Origin: Sulfitobacter sp. S190
Lineage (GTDB): Bacteria; Pseudomonadota; Alphaproteobacteria; Rhodobacterales; Rhodobacteraceae
Length of the DNA: 64,000 nt
Assembly (NCBI RefSeq): GCF_025141935.1
Contig: NZ_CP081124.1
Coordinates: forward strand, 14,482-78,481
Direction: 5' to 3'
Below the pieces are notes generated by a model. The model was not told where the DNA came from and searched no databases. It saw only the letters and a list, made by a program, of their open reading frames with translations. A program made the position numbers and the translations under genes. Each line of letters opens with the position of its first letter. Positions within the stretch are counted from its first letter, which is position 1. Positions 52,191-61,539 of the stretch are shown piece by piece.

Positions 52191-53123
52191 TCATGTGCCG
52201 GTTCTGCGCGACGCGTCACGCCGCGCGAGAAGCAGCTTTCGGAACTGGCCGGGGGGCATGCCGAACTCCCGTGCGAACATGGAGGTCAGATGCGCCTGAC
52301 TGGAAAACCCCGCGGCCAGCGCGATGTCGCATAACGCATCGTCGGTCTGCTCCAACATCTCACGGGCGTGGTGCAGGCGGCGTTCCAGGATATAGTCGCG
52401 CGGCGCACTGCCAACCAACGCCTTGAACGACCGCGAAAACTGGTTTGCGCTCAACCCCGCGTCTCGGGCGAGATCGGACACCCTGAGCGGTCCGTCAATT
52501 TCGGCATCAATGCGCAGCAGGGCCGCGTTGAGACTTCTTGTACTGAGTTTCGCCCCGGTGACGGCCGCCGCGGTCGCCTCGTCATTGTTCCAGACAAGGT
52601 GGCTGAGCAGGACACTGACATATGTGCGCAAGAACGGCGCTTCGGGGCAATCCTTGTACAACAGCTGACGGCGGATGGACTGAACCAGTGGCGGGACTTC
52701 GGGATGCAACAACACTTCTGCCACATCGGACAGGCCGCTGAATTGGGCGCTCGCACCTGCACAGATCTCGTTGCACCAGCCCCGCTCGACCGCGATCAGA
52801 ACAATCTCGACACCCGTTTCCGCGGCACAGGCCAAACGGTCACGCGGACGCAGGTTGCAAACGGTAAATGGCGCAAGCCGCAACAGACGCTCGGGATTGG
52901 AATCAAGCTGGAAAGACAGCTTGAGCGGCCGCAGAGGGATCAGCAAGATTTCGAACGGGCCCGCCTCGACGCATTTCAACTTGTCACCGGTGATCAGCGC
53001 CGCCGACAGGCACCCGATATGCGATTGCGGGCAATCCGCAAACGGTGCGCTCCGCAGAAAATCTGCGATGACGGCGGGGGATATGATGTCTGACTGTGCG
53101 TCCATGCCAAGACATCTAGGCAC
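52191..53123 (-). CDS. AraC-family regulator (third)
   Basis: 310 residues from the ATG at 53123 (GGGAG 8 bp upstream); an ATG six codons later is possible. C-terminal 'VSDLARDAGLSANQFSRSFKALVGSAPRDYILERRLHHAREMLEQTDDALCDIALAAGFSSQAHLTSMFAREFGMPPGQFRK'. N-terminal half resembles the second AraC ('LRLAPFTVCNLRPRDRL'). Divergent from the fourth AraC gene. Confidence 0.9.
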   Translation of the reverse strand: MPRCLGMDAQSDIISPAVIADFLRSAPFADCPQSHIGCLSAALITGDKLKCVEAGPFEILLIPLRPLKLSFQLDSNPERLLRLAPFTVCNLRPRDRLACAAETGVEIVLIAVERGWCNEICAGASAQFSGLSDVAEVLLHPEVPPLVQSIRRQLLYKDCPEAPFLRTYVSVLLSHLVWNNDEATAAAVTGAKLSTRSLNAALLRIDAEIDGPLRVSDLARDAGLSANQFSRSFKALVGSAPRDYILERRLHHAREMLEQTDDALCDIALAAGFSSQAHLTSMFAREFGMPPGQFRKLLLARRDASRRTGT

Positions 53124-53394
53124 TCCCGGCGCGGCTCTCTTTCAGATTGTGTGCAAAATTTTTCAGGATTCCGCTTTGCGCAAACGCACGAAATTCCGGC
53201 GCAAATGTATAAAGCCTGCGCATGAATCTGATAGAAATTCGATGCCTGAAATCGCATTGTAAATACGCGCACGCACGGCACGCCCCGTGCGCAAAGATGT
53301 GCCGAACCATGCCGGAATAACTGGAAATTTGGCATTTCGCGACTATTTGCCTAACTTGTACGCCATGTTTTAACCACCGAAGAGGACGGCACGG
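53124..53394. promoter_or_regulatory. Region between divergent AraC genes with GCGCAAA repeats
   Basis: 271 bp. GCGCAAA occurs at 53178-53184, 53199-53205 and 53289-53295, and the related GTGCAAA at about 53151; the first two lie 21 bp apart (two helical turns) in the same orientation. AT-rich stretch before 53395. Confidence 0.4.
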
Positions 53395-54417
53395 ATGGAC
53401 AGACCGATCACTTCTGCGACCGACCCGATGGGCCAGACGCGCGATCTGCGCCCCCTCGGCAGTGCATACTATACCGTCAACGCAGACATCCCCGGCAGCA
53501 CCGTAACCGACGTTGCCGTAGCGGGGGACGCGTCGGTGGAATTTTTCGAGGTCATCCAGACAAACGAGCTCGAAGACGTCGATACCACTGAAAGCGAAGC
53601 CGAATTTGTGCTGGGCGTCACCAGCGGCCAGACCTACGGCACGCTGCGCGTCGATGCGGGCGAAGGGCGGCATGAATTCGATATGTCTCCTCAAGGTGCC
53701 TATCTGAACCACCCGCGCTTGCACGACCAGTTTATCGCGGTGGACGGACGCGCCCAAATCGTGCTCGCCTCAATCCCCTACCGCGTTCTTGCCGACCGCC
53801 TTCATATCGACGAAGTCACGCTGGAAAACGCGATGCGCCCTTTGCATGAGCGTCTTTTGACCCGCGAACCCCTTGTCCGTCCGCTTGTGCTTTCGATGTG
53901 GCAGGCGGCCAGAACCCACCATGAAAGCTCCAACATCTATGTGGATCAGGCGCTTGATACCGTGGCGCTGCACTGCCTGTCGCTTGCCCGTGGGGGCAGT
54001 TGGGGCCGCAAGGCGTTTCTGGACGGGGACCGGTCAAGCGTTGAGGAAAAGCTCCACGGGGCCGGTGACACACCGAACAAGGCGCGGTTCAAACAGACAG
54101 TCGAGTACATCGAGGATCATCTGGGTCAGCCTTTGCGCTTGCTTGACCTGGCCAAACACGCAGGCATGAGCAGCTCCCATTTCTCGCGGGCCTTCAAGGC
54201 GGCAATGGGTGAACCCGCGTGGGCTTATGTCCGCCGCCGCCGGATCGAGGTCGCACGCCACCTGTTGGAAAGCTCCAGTTGCAGCATTGCCGAGATCGCA
54301 TTTCGCACCGGTTTTTCCAGTCAGGCCCACCTGACCAAGGCGTTTTCTGATCATTTCGGCATGCCGCCCGCCACTTTCCGCGCAGAAGTGTCCACACCGC
54401 TGGCCCGCCGGTCGTGA
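53395..54417 (+). CDS. AraC-family regulator (fourth, tandem pair)
   Basis: 340 residues. N-terminal sensor domain (about 25-180) then 'LLDLAKHAGMSSSHFSRAFKAAMGEPAWAYVRRRRIEVARHLLESSSCSIAEIAFRTGFSSQAHLTKAFSDHFGMPPATFR'. Shares 'VRPLVLSMWQAARTHHESSNIYVDQALDTVALHCLSLARG' with the next gene, so the two arose by duplication. Stop overlaps the next start. Confidence 0.9.
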   Translation: MDRPITSATDPMGQTRDLRPLGSAYYTVNADIPGSTVTDVAVAGDASVEFFEVIQTNELEDVDTTESEAEFVLGVTSGQTYGTLRVDAGEGRHEFDMSPQGAYLNHPRLHDQFIAVDGRAQIVLASIPYRVLADRLHIDEVTLENAMRPLHERLLTREPLVRPLVLSMWQAARTHHESSNIYVDQALDTVALHCLSLARGGSWGRKAFLDGDRSSVEEKLHGAGDTPNKARFKQTVEYIEDHLGQPLRLLDLAKHAGMSSSHFSRAFKAAMGEPAWAYVRRRRIEVARHLLESSSCSIAEIAFRTGFSSQAHLTKAFSDHFGMPPATFRAEVSTPLARRS

Positions 54418-55343
54418 GCATGCCCACCGGCACACCGCACCCCCGTGGCATCATCGAGCATTTTCTCGGAGGAAGCCGGAGTGGTCTGCACGTCGTGGAA
54501 AGCACGATTGCCGGCAGTCACGAGGTCGAATTTGCGCGGGTCATTCAGAAAAATGTGACCGATCAGTCCCATCTCGACGCCGAGCGCTTTGTTCTGGGCA
54601 CCACCATCACGCCGGCGATCGGCAAGGTGCATGTCGATTTCGGCGAAAAACGCCGCAAGCTGAATGCGACAGGCAATGGCTTTTACCTCAATCCGTCCGA
54701 GAACAGCTGGACCCACATGGACGGCGAAGTAGATATCAGCTTCATCGATTTGCCGATGCGAAGTCTGTCGGACCTGCTGCAAATTGACGAAGGCAGTCTC
54801 ATCCAGGGGTACCGTCCACTTCACGATGCCGTCGTAATGGATGACCCTCTCGCCCGGCCCCTCGCCCTGTCGATCTGGCAGCAGGCGCGCAGCGGGTGCC
54901 GGTCTGCCGATCTTTACGTTGATCAGGCACTTCATACGCTCGCGTTGCATCTGCTGAGCCTCGCGCGGGGCGATCAACGGCTGCGCGCACTTGATGAGGG
55001 CCTTGCGAAACCCCCCGCAGCGCTTAGCGATCCGAAACTCGACCGGGCGCGCGATTTTATCGAAGCAAATCTTGCGCTGCCGATCCGTGTCTCCGATCTG
55101 GCGCGCGAAAGCGGCATGAGCAATTCCAGTTTCGCGCGCGCGTTCAAGGCAACCACCGGCGAGGCGGCATGGGCCTATGTCCGCCGGCGGCGACTGGAGA
55201 CGGCGATGGCCGAACTTCTCAACTCCCAAACGCCCATTGCCGAGATTGCCTTTCAAACCGGTTTTTCCAGTCAGGCCCATCTTACCAGCGCCTTCCGCGA
55301 GTATTTTGGCAAGCCGCCCGGTCAGGTGCGCAGCAGCGGCTGA
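54414..55343 (+). CDS. AraC-family regulator (fifth, tandem pair)
   Basis: 309 residues from a GTG at 54414 that overlaps the preceding stop; an ATG at 54420 is equally possible. 'VSDLARESGMSNSSFARAFKATTGEAAWAYVRRRRLETAMAELLNSQTPIAEIAFQTGFSSQAHLTSAFREYFGKPPGQVR'. It lacks the first 25-30 residues of its paralogue. The overlap suggests the two are made together and may form heterodimers. The YoaK gene follows after 73 bp. Confidence 0.88.
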   Translation: MSMPTGTPHPRGIIEHFLGGSRSGLHVVESTIAGSHEVEFARVIQKNVTDQSHLDAERFVLGTTITPAIGKVHVDFGEKRRKLNATGNGFYLNPSENSWTHMDGEVDISFIDLPMRSLSDLLQIDEGSLIQGYRPLHDAVVMDDPLARPLALSIWQQARSGCRSADLYVDQALHTLALHLLSLARGDQRLRALDEGLAKPPAALSDPKLDRARDFIEANLALPIRVSDLARESGMSNSSFARAFKATTGEAAWAYVRRRRLETAMAELLNSQTPIAEIAFQTGFSSQAHLTSAFREYFGKPPGQVRSSG

Positions 55344-55416
55344 CCGCAAAAACCTGAAAGACGCAAAGTGCCGCGCCCCTAAGCTGCCTCCTCACAACTG
55401 TGGTGAAGGATCGGCG

Positions 55417-56073
55417 ATGAACCCCAAGAAAATGCGCTCCGGCATGCTGGCCTTCGTGTCCGGCTTCATTGACACGGCTGCATTTGTGCACATGGGCGGA
55501 TTGTTCGTGGCCCATGTGACCGGCAACTTCGTGCTCCTCGGGGCAGCTTTGGTCGGCCAGACAGAGGGCCATGACGGCGGAACCGCCCTGCAACTCGCCG
55601 CTTTTCCTGTCTTCTTCGTAGGCGCCATGCTGGCGGCTGTATTGCACGCACGGGTGCATCGCTGGGGTACGCCCTTGCTGCTCTGGCTTTCGACAGCTTT
55701 GATGGCAGCCTGCGCGGGTCTTGCCCTTGCCGGCGCGGGGTCCGACGCGATCATCTCGATGGTATTGGTCTTGGCCATGGGTATTTTGAACGCGGCCCAG
55801 CGGATCGATCCCGACATGGGGCCGCCGTTCACCGTGATGACCGGCAATGTCACTGGTCAGGCCATCGGCACCGCGCAAAGCCTCGGTCTCTCCCCGCTCA
55901 AACCGGATGAAAAAAGTGCTGCGGGCGGGCTTGGCCTTTGGCTGGTCATCGGCTTCGGCATCGGCAGTGTCGCGGGCGCGCTCGCGGTTTTGCAACTGGC
56001 CTATGCCGCGATCCTGATCCCGGCCACCTGTATGGCGCTGACGCTGCTCTTCATCTCAAGGTCCGAGGAATGA
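55417..56073 (+). CDS. YoaK-family (DUF1275) membrane protein
   Basis: 218 residues, six hydrophobic segments. 'LAFVSGFIDTAAFVHMGGLFVAHVTGNFVLLGAAL' and 'GPPFTVMTGNVTGQAIGTAQSLG' are the DUF1275 repeats. GAAGGA is 6 bp before the ATG at 55417. Transport substrate unknown. Possibly expressed with the tandem AraC pair. Confidence 0.88.
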   Translation: MNPKKMRSGMLAFVSGFIDTAAFVHMGGLFVAHVTGNFVLLGAALVGQTEGHDGGTALQLAAFPVFFVGAMLAAVLHARVHRWGTPLLLWLSTALMAACAGLALAGAGSDAIISMVLVLAMGILNAAQRIDPDMGPPFTVMTGNVTGQAIGTAQSLGLSPLKPDEKSAAGGLGLWLVIGFGIGSVAGALAVLQLAYAAILIPATCMALTLLFISRSEE

Positions 56074-56397
56074 CCCCTGTTGTTCCGGATCATATGACAT
56101 ACACGCTAAACGGGTGCGTGCGGCCTATCATTCCTATCACAACCTTGCGAGATTGCATGAAATTGCGAGATGGGGCACGACATACCCGTCAGACCAGATC
56201 GCAGAAAATCCCGTAACGCCTTACTTTAAAGTGATTATTTAGCGCGGAGCCAATGACACGTCTCTCTCGTGGGCACCTCCTCGCCGACACCGCTCAACCC
56301 TAGGCAGAGTACAGGCCGCGTGATATGTCAAATAATCGAATCCCGCTAGGATTGACTAAACCCGTCACGCTCTACCCTTGTGACGAAGGGGCACATT
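56074..56397. promoter_or_regulatory. Upstream region of the RND efflux operon
   Basis: 324 bp. TTGCGAGAT is repeated directly at 56145-56153 and 56163-56171 (period 18 bp). TTGACT near 56352 is a possible -35 with TACCCT as a poor -10, 15 bp later. AAGGGG precedes the ATG at 56398. No gene seen. Confidence 0.4.
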
Positions 56398-57525
56398 ATG
56401 AAACAGCTTTTCGCAACACTTTTTACCGTATCCTGCATGATCTGGGCCGTCGCCGCGCAGGCACAGAACGGCCCGCCCGAGGTGACTGTCGCCAAACCGT
56501 TGGTCAAGGAAATCATCGAGGATGATGAATTCGTCGGCCGGTTCGAAGCGCAGGGCGAAGTGCTGCTGCGTGCACGGGTGTCGGGTTACCTCGAAGAAAT
56601 GCACTTCACCGAAGGCGCGCTCGTAGAGGAAGGCGATCTGCTCTATACGATCGACCGCCGCCAGTTCCAGACCAACCTGCGGCAGGCCCAGGCCCAGATC
56701 GACGTGGCACAGGCGACCTTCGATTTTGCGCAAGAACAACTCGAGCGCGCGCAAGCCCTGATCGAGACCGGAAACATCCCCCAATCGCTTGTGGACGAGC
56801 GCCGCGAATTGTTCCTCTCCGCCCAAGGCACGCTTGAGCAGGCCCGCGCCACACTGGAGCTTGCGCAGCTTGATCTCGAATACTCGCGCATAACGGCCCC
56901 GATGGCCGGGCGCATCGGTGAATCCCTGATCGACGTGGGCAACCTTGTGCTGGCCAACCAATCGGAACTGACCACGATCGTGTCCTACGATCCGATCTAT
57001 TTCGTCTTTGACATCGACGAGCGGTATTTCCTCGCCTACGCCCGCGATGCCCGCGCGCGCGGTGCGTCCCTGCAAGAGGGCGCCGGCGCGCTGAAGGTCA
57101 AGGTCAGCCTGTCCGACGCCAATATCGAACCGGTGGACGGTGTTCTGGATTTCTCGGAAAACCGGATCGACCCGCAGACAGGCACAATGCGTGTCCGCGC
57201 CATTCTCGACAATCCCAACGAGGTGCTGACACCGGGTCTGTTCGGGCGTGTCAACGTGCCGGGGTCCCTGCCCTATCAGGGCGTGCTTGTCCCCGACAAG
57301 GCGGTCGTGGCCGACCAGAACCGGCGCATGGTCATGGCCGTGGATGGTGAGGGCAAGGTCAGCCCCATCGTCGTGCGCCCCGGCCCGCGCATCGACGGAT
57401 ACCGGGTGATCCGCGAGGGCCTGACCGGCGACGAAACCATCGTCATCGAAGGCCTGATCAGCGCGCGGCCCGGCGCCACCGTCAACCCGAATATGACGGA
57501 ACTGCCTCCGACTGCGGAAAACTAG
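56398..57525 (+). CDS. RND efflux membrane fusion protein (AcrA type)
   Basis: 375 residues. Signal peptide about 1-22 ('LFATLFTVSCMIWAVAAQAQ'; no lipobox Cys at the cleavage point), lipoyl 'EGDLLYTIDRRQFQTNLRQAQAQIDVAQ', coiled-coil hairpin (about 90-155), then 'ITAPMAGRIGESLIDVGNLVLANQSELTTIVSYDPIYFVFDIDE' and 'ENRIDPQTGTMRVRAILDNPNEVLTPGLFGRV'. Start at 56398 with AAGGGG 7 bp upstream. One base separates it from the pump gene. Confidence 0.95.
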   Translation: MKQLFATLFTVSCMIWAVAAQAQNGPPEVTVAKPLVKEIIEDDEFVGRFEAQGEVLLRARVSGYLEEMHFTEGALVEEGDLLYTIDRRQFQTNLRQAQAQIDVAQATFDFAQEQLERAQALIETGNIPQSLVDERRELFLSAQGTLEQARATLELAQLDLEYSRITAPMAGRIGESLIDVGNLVLANQSELTTIVSYDPIYFVFDIDERYFLAYARDARARGASLQEGAGALKVKVSLSDANIEPVDGVLDFSENRIDPQTGTMRVRAILDNPNEVLTPGLFGRVNVPGSLPYQGVLVPDKAVVADQNRRMVMAVDGEGKVSPIVVRPGPRIDGYRVIREGLTGDETIVIEGLISARPGATVNPNMTELPPTAEN

Positions 57526-57526
57526 G

Positions 57527-60500
57527 ATGGGTCGCTTTTTCGTACAACGCCCGGTCTTTGCCGTCGTCATTTCGCTGATCCTCACGATCACCGGATTGAT
57601 CTCGTATTTCCAGCTGCCCATCGAACAATATCCCGAAATCGCACCGCCCTCGATCGTCGTGCAGGCCAGCTATCCGGGGGCCGATGCCGAAACCGTCGCG
57701 GCCACGGTGGCCACCCCGCTGGAACAGGAAATCAACGGCGTAGAGAACATGCTCTACCTGTCGTCCTACTCCACCGCCGACGGCACAATGAGCCTGACAG
57801 TCACCTTCGAGCTGGGCACCGATCTGGATGCCGCGCAGGTGCTGGTGCAAAACCGTGTGTCCATCGCAGAGCCGCGATTGCCGCAGGAAGTGCGCGCGCT
57901 TGGCGTGACCACAACCAAATCCTCCCCCGATATCATGATGGTCGTCCACATGCTGTCGCCCGACGACACCTTCGACCAGCTTTACGTGTCGAATTACGCG
58001 CAGGCGCGTGTCCGCGACCGGCTGGTGCGGCTCGACGGGGTGGGCAACCTGATCATTTTCGGCGAACGCGAATTCTCCGCCCGCATCTGGCTTGATCCGG
58101 ACAAGCTGGCCTCGCTGGGTCTGGCCGCAAGCGATGTCGTCGGCGCACTTCGCGAACAGAACGTGCAGGTGTCGGGCGGATCGCTCGGGGCCCCGCCCAA
58201 CGCCAGCAACAGCGCCTTTCAGGTGACCGTCACCACGCAAGGGCGGCTCGAGACCACCAATGAATTTGGCCGCGTGATCGTCAAATCCACGGACGACGGG
58301 CGTGTGGTGCGCGTGCGCGACGTGGCGCGGGTCGAAATTGGCGCACGGTCCTATGTCACGAACAGTTATCTCAACAATAAACCGGCCGTCGCGCTGGGTA
58401 TTTTCCAGCGCCCCGGCTCCAACGCGCTCGCCTCGGCCGAAGAAATCATCGATGTCATGGATGAACTGGCAGAGGATTTCCCGCCCGGACTGGAATACCG
58501 CGTTGTTTATAACCCGACCGAATTCATCGCCGCGTCGGTCGATGCCGTCTACAAGACACTGTTCGAAGCGGTCCTGCTCGTTGTCATCGTGATCATTGTC
58601 TTCCTGCAGAGTTGGCGAACGGCGGTGATCCCCCTTCTTGCCATACCTGTGTCCTTGATCGGGACATTCGCGGTGATGTTGGCCCTGGGCTATTCGCTGA
58701 ACCTACTGACCCTGTTCGGTCTGATCCTCGCCATCGGTATTGTCGTCGATGACGCGATCGTTGTGGTCGAAAATGTCGAACGGAATATCGAAAACGGCAT
58801 GACCCCGCGGCAGGCGTCGGCGCGGACAATGGACGAAGTCCAGAACGCGATCATCGGAACCACCCTCGTGCTGATTGCGGTGTTTGTCCCCGCGACGGTT
58901 GTGCCGGGGATCACGGGACAGTTCTACAAACAGTTCGCGGTCACCATATCGGTCGCGACCGTCATCTCGACCATCAACTCGCTGACGCTGGCGCCCGCAA
59001 TGTCGGCCGTCCTGTTGCGCCCGCATGACGACGGCCCGTCGCGCAATCCTCTGTCGCGGCTGCTCAGCCCCCTTGCCCGCGGCTTCAACTACGGCTTCGA
59101 CAAACTTACTGGATGGTACACATCGGCGGTGCGTTTCCTCGTCGGATCCCTGACCATGATCGGCATAACACTTGCCGTATTTGTTGGGCTTCTCGGCATC
59201 ACCTACATGCTGAACGAACGCATTCCCACCGGCTTCATCCCGCAGGCCGATCAGGGATATGCGATCGTCGTGGTCCAGCTGCCTGACGGATCGTCGCTGG
59301 AACGGACCGATGCGATTATCCAGCAGGCCACCGATATCGCGCTCGACACGCCCGGCGTCACCAATGCGGTCGCCTTTGCCGGTTTTTCGGGCGCCACCTT
59401 TACGAACGCCAGCAACCAGGGTGTCATCTTCACCACATTCGCCCCCTTTGAGGAGCGTATCGAAAGCGGTCAGGGTGTGAACGCCATTGTCGGCTCGCTC
59501 TTTGGCCGGATGCAACAGCTGCGCGAAGCCTTCATCATCGCGATTGCCCCTCCCGCCGTGCGCGGTGTCGGCACCGGCGGCGGCTTCAAGATGCAATTGC
59601 GTGAACTGGAAAGTGCGGACATGTCCCGCGTGCTGGGCACGGCCTACGCGCTGATGGGGGCCTCTGCGGACAATGATCAGGTGCAGGGCCTGTTTACGAC
59701 CTTCTCGACCACGTCACCGCAGGTGTTTCTCGAAATCGACAGGGTGCGGGCGCAAATTCTGAACGTGCCCATCGGGTCGATCTTCGAAACACTCGCGATC
59801 AACCTCGGCTCTTCCTACGTGAACGACTACAACGCCTACGGCCGCCTGTTCCAGGTGCGCGCGCAGGCCGATCAGCAGTTCCGCGTATCGCAGGAAGACA
59901 TCTCCGCGCTCAAGGTCCGCTCGGCGACGGGCGCGCTGGTGCCTCTGGGCACGCTTGTCTCGATCGTCGAAACCGCCGGCCCGGCGCTTGTCCAGCGCTA
60001 TAACCAGCAGGTATCGGTGCCGGTGCAGGGCAATCCGACCGCCGGTGTGTCAACCGGAGAGGCGCTCCTCGCGATGGAGGATCTGGCGCGCAGCGTCATG
60101 CCGCCGGGGATCGACTTTGAATGGACCGAACTGGCCCTTCAGGAACGCAATCAGGGCAACACGGCGAGCATTATCTTCGCCTTCTCCATCCTGTTCGCTT
60201 TCCTGTTCCTTGCCGCCCTTTATGAAAGCTGGGCACTGCCACTCGCCATTGTGATGATCGTGCCGATGGCGGTGCTGGGGGCGTTGGCCGGGGTCATGTA
60301 CCGCGCGATGGACAACAATATCCTGACGCAGGTGGGGCTGATCGTGCTGGTCGGACTTGCCGCCAAGAACGCGATCCTCATCGTCGAGTTTGCCAAACAG
60401 GCGCAGGAGGAGCGCGGTTGCGGTCCCGTCGAGGCCGCGATTGACGCCAGTCGCTTGCGTCTGCGGCCCATCATGATGACGGCTTTTGCATTCATCCTCG

Positions 60501-60670
60501 GCGTTGTGCCGCTGATGATCGCGACGGGTCCGGGATCAGAAATGCGCCAGGCGCTTGGCACGGCGGTGTTCTTCGGCATGTCTACGGTGACGCTGCTGGG
60601 TCTGTTTCTCACGCCGGTGTTCTATGTCGCGCTGCGCAAGCTCTTTCCCTACAAGCCCCGCGAAAGCTGA
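57527..60670 (+). CDS. RND multidrug efflux pump (HAE1/AcrB type)
   Basis: 1047 residues, full length. 'FFVQRPVFAVVISLILTITGLISYFQLPIEQYPEIAPPSIVVQASYPGA' opens the protein; TM4 carries the proton-relay Asp pair in 'AIGIVVDDAIVVVENVERNIE'; TM10 has the Lys in 'VLVGLAAKNAILIVEFAKQA'. No TolC gene follows, so an outer-membrane channel from elsewhere must be used. No dedicated repressor is adjacent; the YoaK gene and AraC pair are the nearest upstream. Confidence 0.96.
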   Translation: MGRFFVQRPVFAVVISLILTITGLISYFQLPIEQYPEIAPPSIVVQASYPGADAETVAATVATPLEQEINGVENMLYLSSYSTADGTMSLTVTFELGTDLDAAQVLVQNRVSIAEPRLPQEVRALGVTTTKSSPDIMMVVHMLSPDDTFDQLYVSNYAQARVRDRLVRLDGVGNLIIFGEREFSARIWLDPDKLASLGLAASDVVGALREQNVQVSGGSLGAPPNASNSAFQVTVTTQGRLETTNEFGRVIVKSTDDGRVVRVRDVARVEIGARSYVTNSYLNNKPAVALGIFQRPGSNALASAEEIIDVMDELAEDFPPGLEYRVVYNPTEFIAASVDAVYKTLFEAVLLVVIVIIVFLQSWRTAVIPLLAIPVSLIGTFAVMLALGYSLNLLTLFGLILAIGIVVDDAIVVVENVERNIENGMTPRQASARTMDEVQNAIIGTTLVLIAVFVPATVVPGITGQFYKQFAVTISVATVISTINSLTLAPAMSAVLLRPHDDGPSRNPLSRLLSPLARGFNYGFDKLTGWYTSAVRFLVGSLTMIGITLAVFVGLLGITYMLNERIPTGFIPQADQGYAIVVVQLPDGSSLERTDAIIQQATDIALDTPGVTNAVAFAGFSGATFTNASNQGVIFTTFAPFEERIESGQGVNAIVGSLFGRMQQLREAFIIAIAPPAVRGVGTGGGFKMQLRELESADMSRVLGTAYALMGASADNDQVQGLFTTFSTTSPQVFLEIDRVRAQILNVPIGSIFETLAINLGSSYVNDYNAYGRLFQVRAQADQQFRVSQEDISALKVRSATGALVPLGTLVSIVETAGPALVQRYNQQVSVPVQGNPTAGVSTGEALLAMEDLARSVMPPGIDFEWTELALQERNQGNTASIIFAFSILFAFLFLAALYESWALPLAIVMIVPMAVLGALAGVMYRAMDNNILTQVGLIVLVGLAAKNAILIVEFAKQAQEERGCGPVEAAIDASRLRLRPIMMTAFAFILGVVPLMIATGPGSEMRQALGTAVFFGMSTVTLLGLFLTPVFYVALRKLFPYKPRES

Positions 60671-60675
60671 CCGTT

Positions 60676-61320
60676 TCAGCCCCGCGCATCGCGGGGCTGC
60701 GGCACCTCGAACGCAGCGCGGGCGCGGTCACATTCGGCCCCGACATCACATCCCGCGTAATGATCGTTGATCAGACCGCAGCCCTGAAACACCCCGTACA
60801 TCGACACCGGCCCGACGAACTTCAGTCCGCGCTTCTTCAGCGCCTTGGCCAGATCTTCGGACTGGCGGGTCTGCGTGATCGTGCGCACCGTGTCCGACGT
60901 GACCCTCTCGGGCCGCTCTGCGCGCGGGGGCTCGAACTGCCATACGAACGCGGCAAGCGATCCGACGTCCGCGATAATCTCGCGCATGCATCGGGCGTTA
61001 TGCACCGCGGCGTTCACCTTCGCGGCGTTGCGGATCAGCGCCGCATCCTCCAGCAGATCGGCAATCTTGGCCGCGTCAAACTCTGCCACCCGCGCGATCT
61101 CGAAATTCTCGAACGCGGCGTCCATTGCGGGCATCTTGCGCAGCGTGCCGTGAAACGACAGGCCCGCCGCAAAGGCCTCGATGCAGATTTTGCGAAAGAT
61201 GATCCGATCGTCCGCCGTGGGGCGGCCGAACTGGGTGTCGTGATAATGCTGATACACCGGATCATCGATCCGGTAGGCGCAGCGTGTTTTTCCATCGGCG
61301 CATGCCACCAGATCGGACAT
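60676..61320 (-). CDS. tag: 3-methyladenine DNA glycosylase I (divergent)
   Basis: 214 residues from the ATG at 61320 (AAGGAG upstream). Zinc ligands of Tag appear conserved: C14, H27 and the His/Cys of 'NDHYAGCDV'. The catalytic Glu is E48 in 'CIEAFAAGLSF'. The three Trp residues that mark E. coli Tag (positions 6, 21 and 46) are Tyr16, Phe31 and Phe56 here, so base stacking may differ. 'LKKRGLKFVGPVSMYGVFQGCGLIND' is family-typical. Convergent with the RND pump gene. Confidence 0.85.
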   Translation of the reverse strand: MSDLVACADGKTRCAYRIDDPVYQHYHDTQFGRPTADDRIIFRKICIEAFAAGLSFHGTLRKMPAMDAAFENFEIARVAEFDAAKIADLLEDAALIRNAAKVNAAVHNARCMREIIADVGSLAAFVWQFEPPRAERPERVTSDTVRTITQTRQSEDLAKALKKRGLKFVGPVSMYGVFQGCGLINDHYAGCDVGAECDRARAAFEVPQPRDARG

Positions 61321-61539
61321 CCTGTCTCCTTCCCCACGGGTGCGGACCCACCCGTTTGACATGACTTTGCAACGCGGCGACCCCCCGTGTCACCCGCGGG
61401 TCCGCAAGTTAACGAAACGTAAGCTATGCGTGAAATACCCCGGCCGCGTCATGCGGTACAAACAGGACAATACCCGCGCCACGACGGCGCACCCCACGTC
61501 CCAAAACCGAAAGGAGCTGCCACTCCAGTCACGCCCCCG
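61321..61539. other. Region upstream of tag
   Basis: 219 bp holding the tag promoter (minus direction). No repeat or recognisable gene. A 99-codon plus-strand frame beginning at 61426 does not look like protein. Confidence 0.3.
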
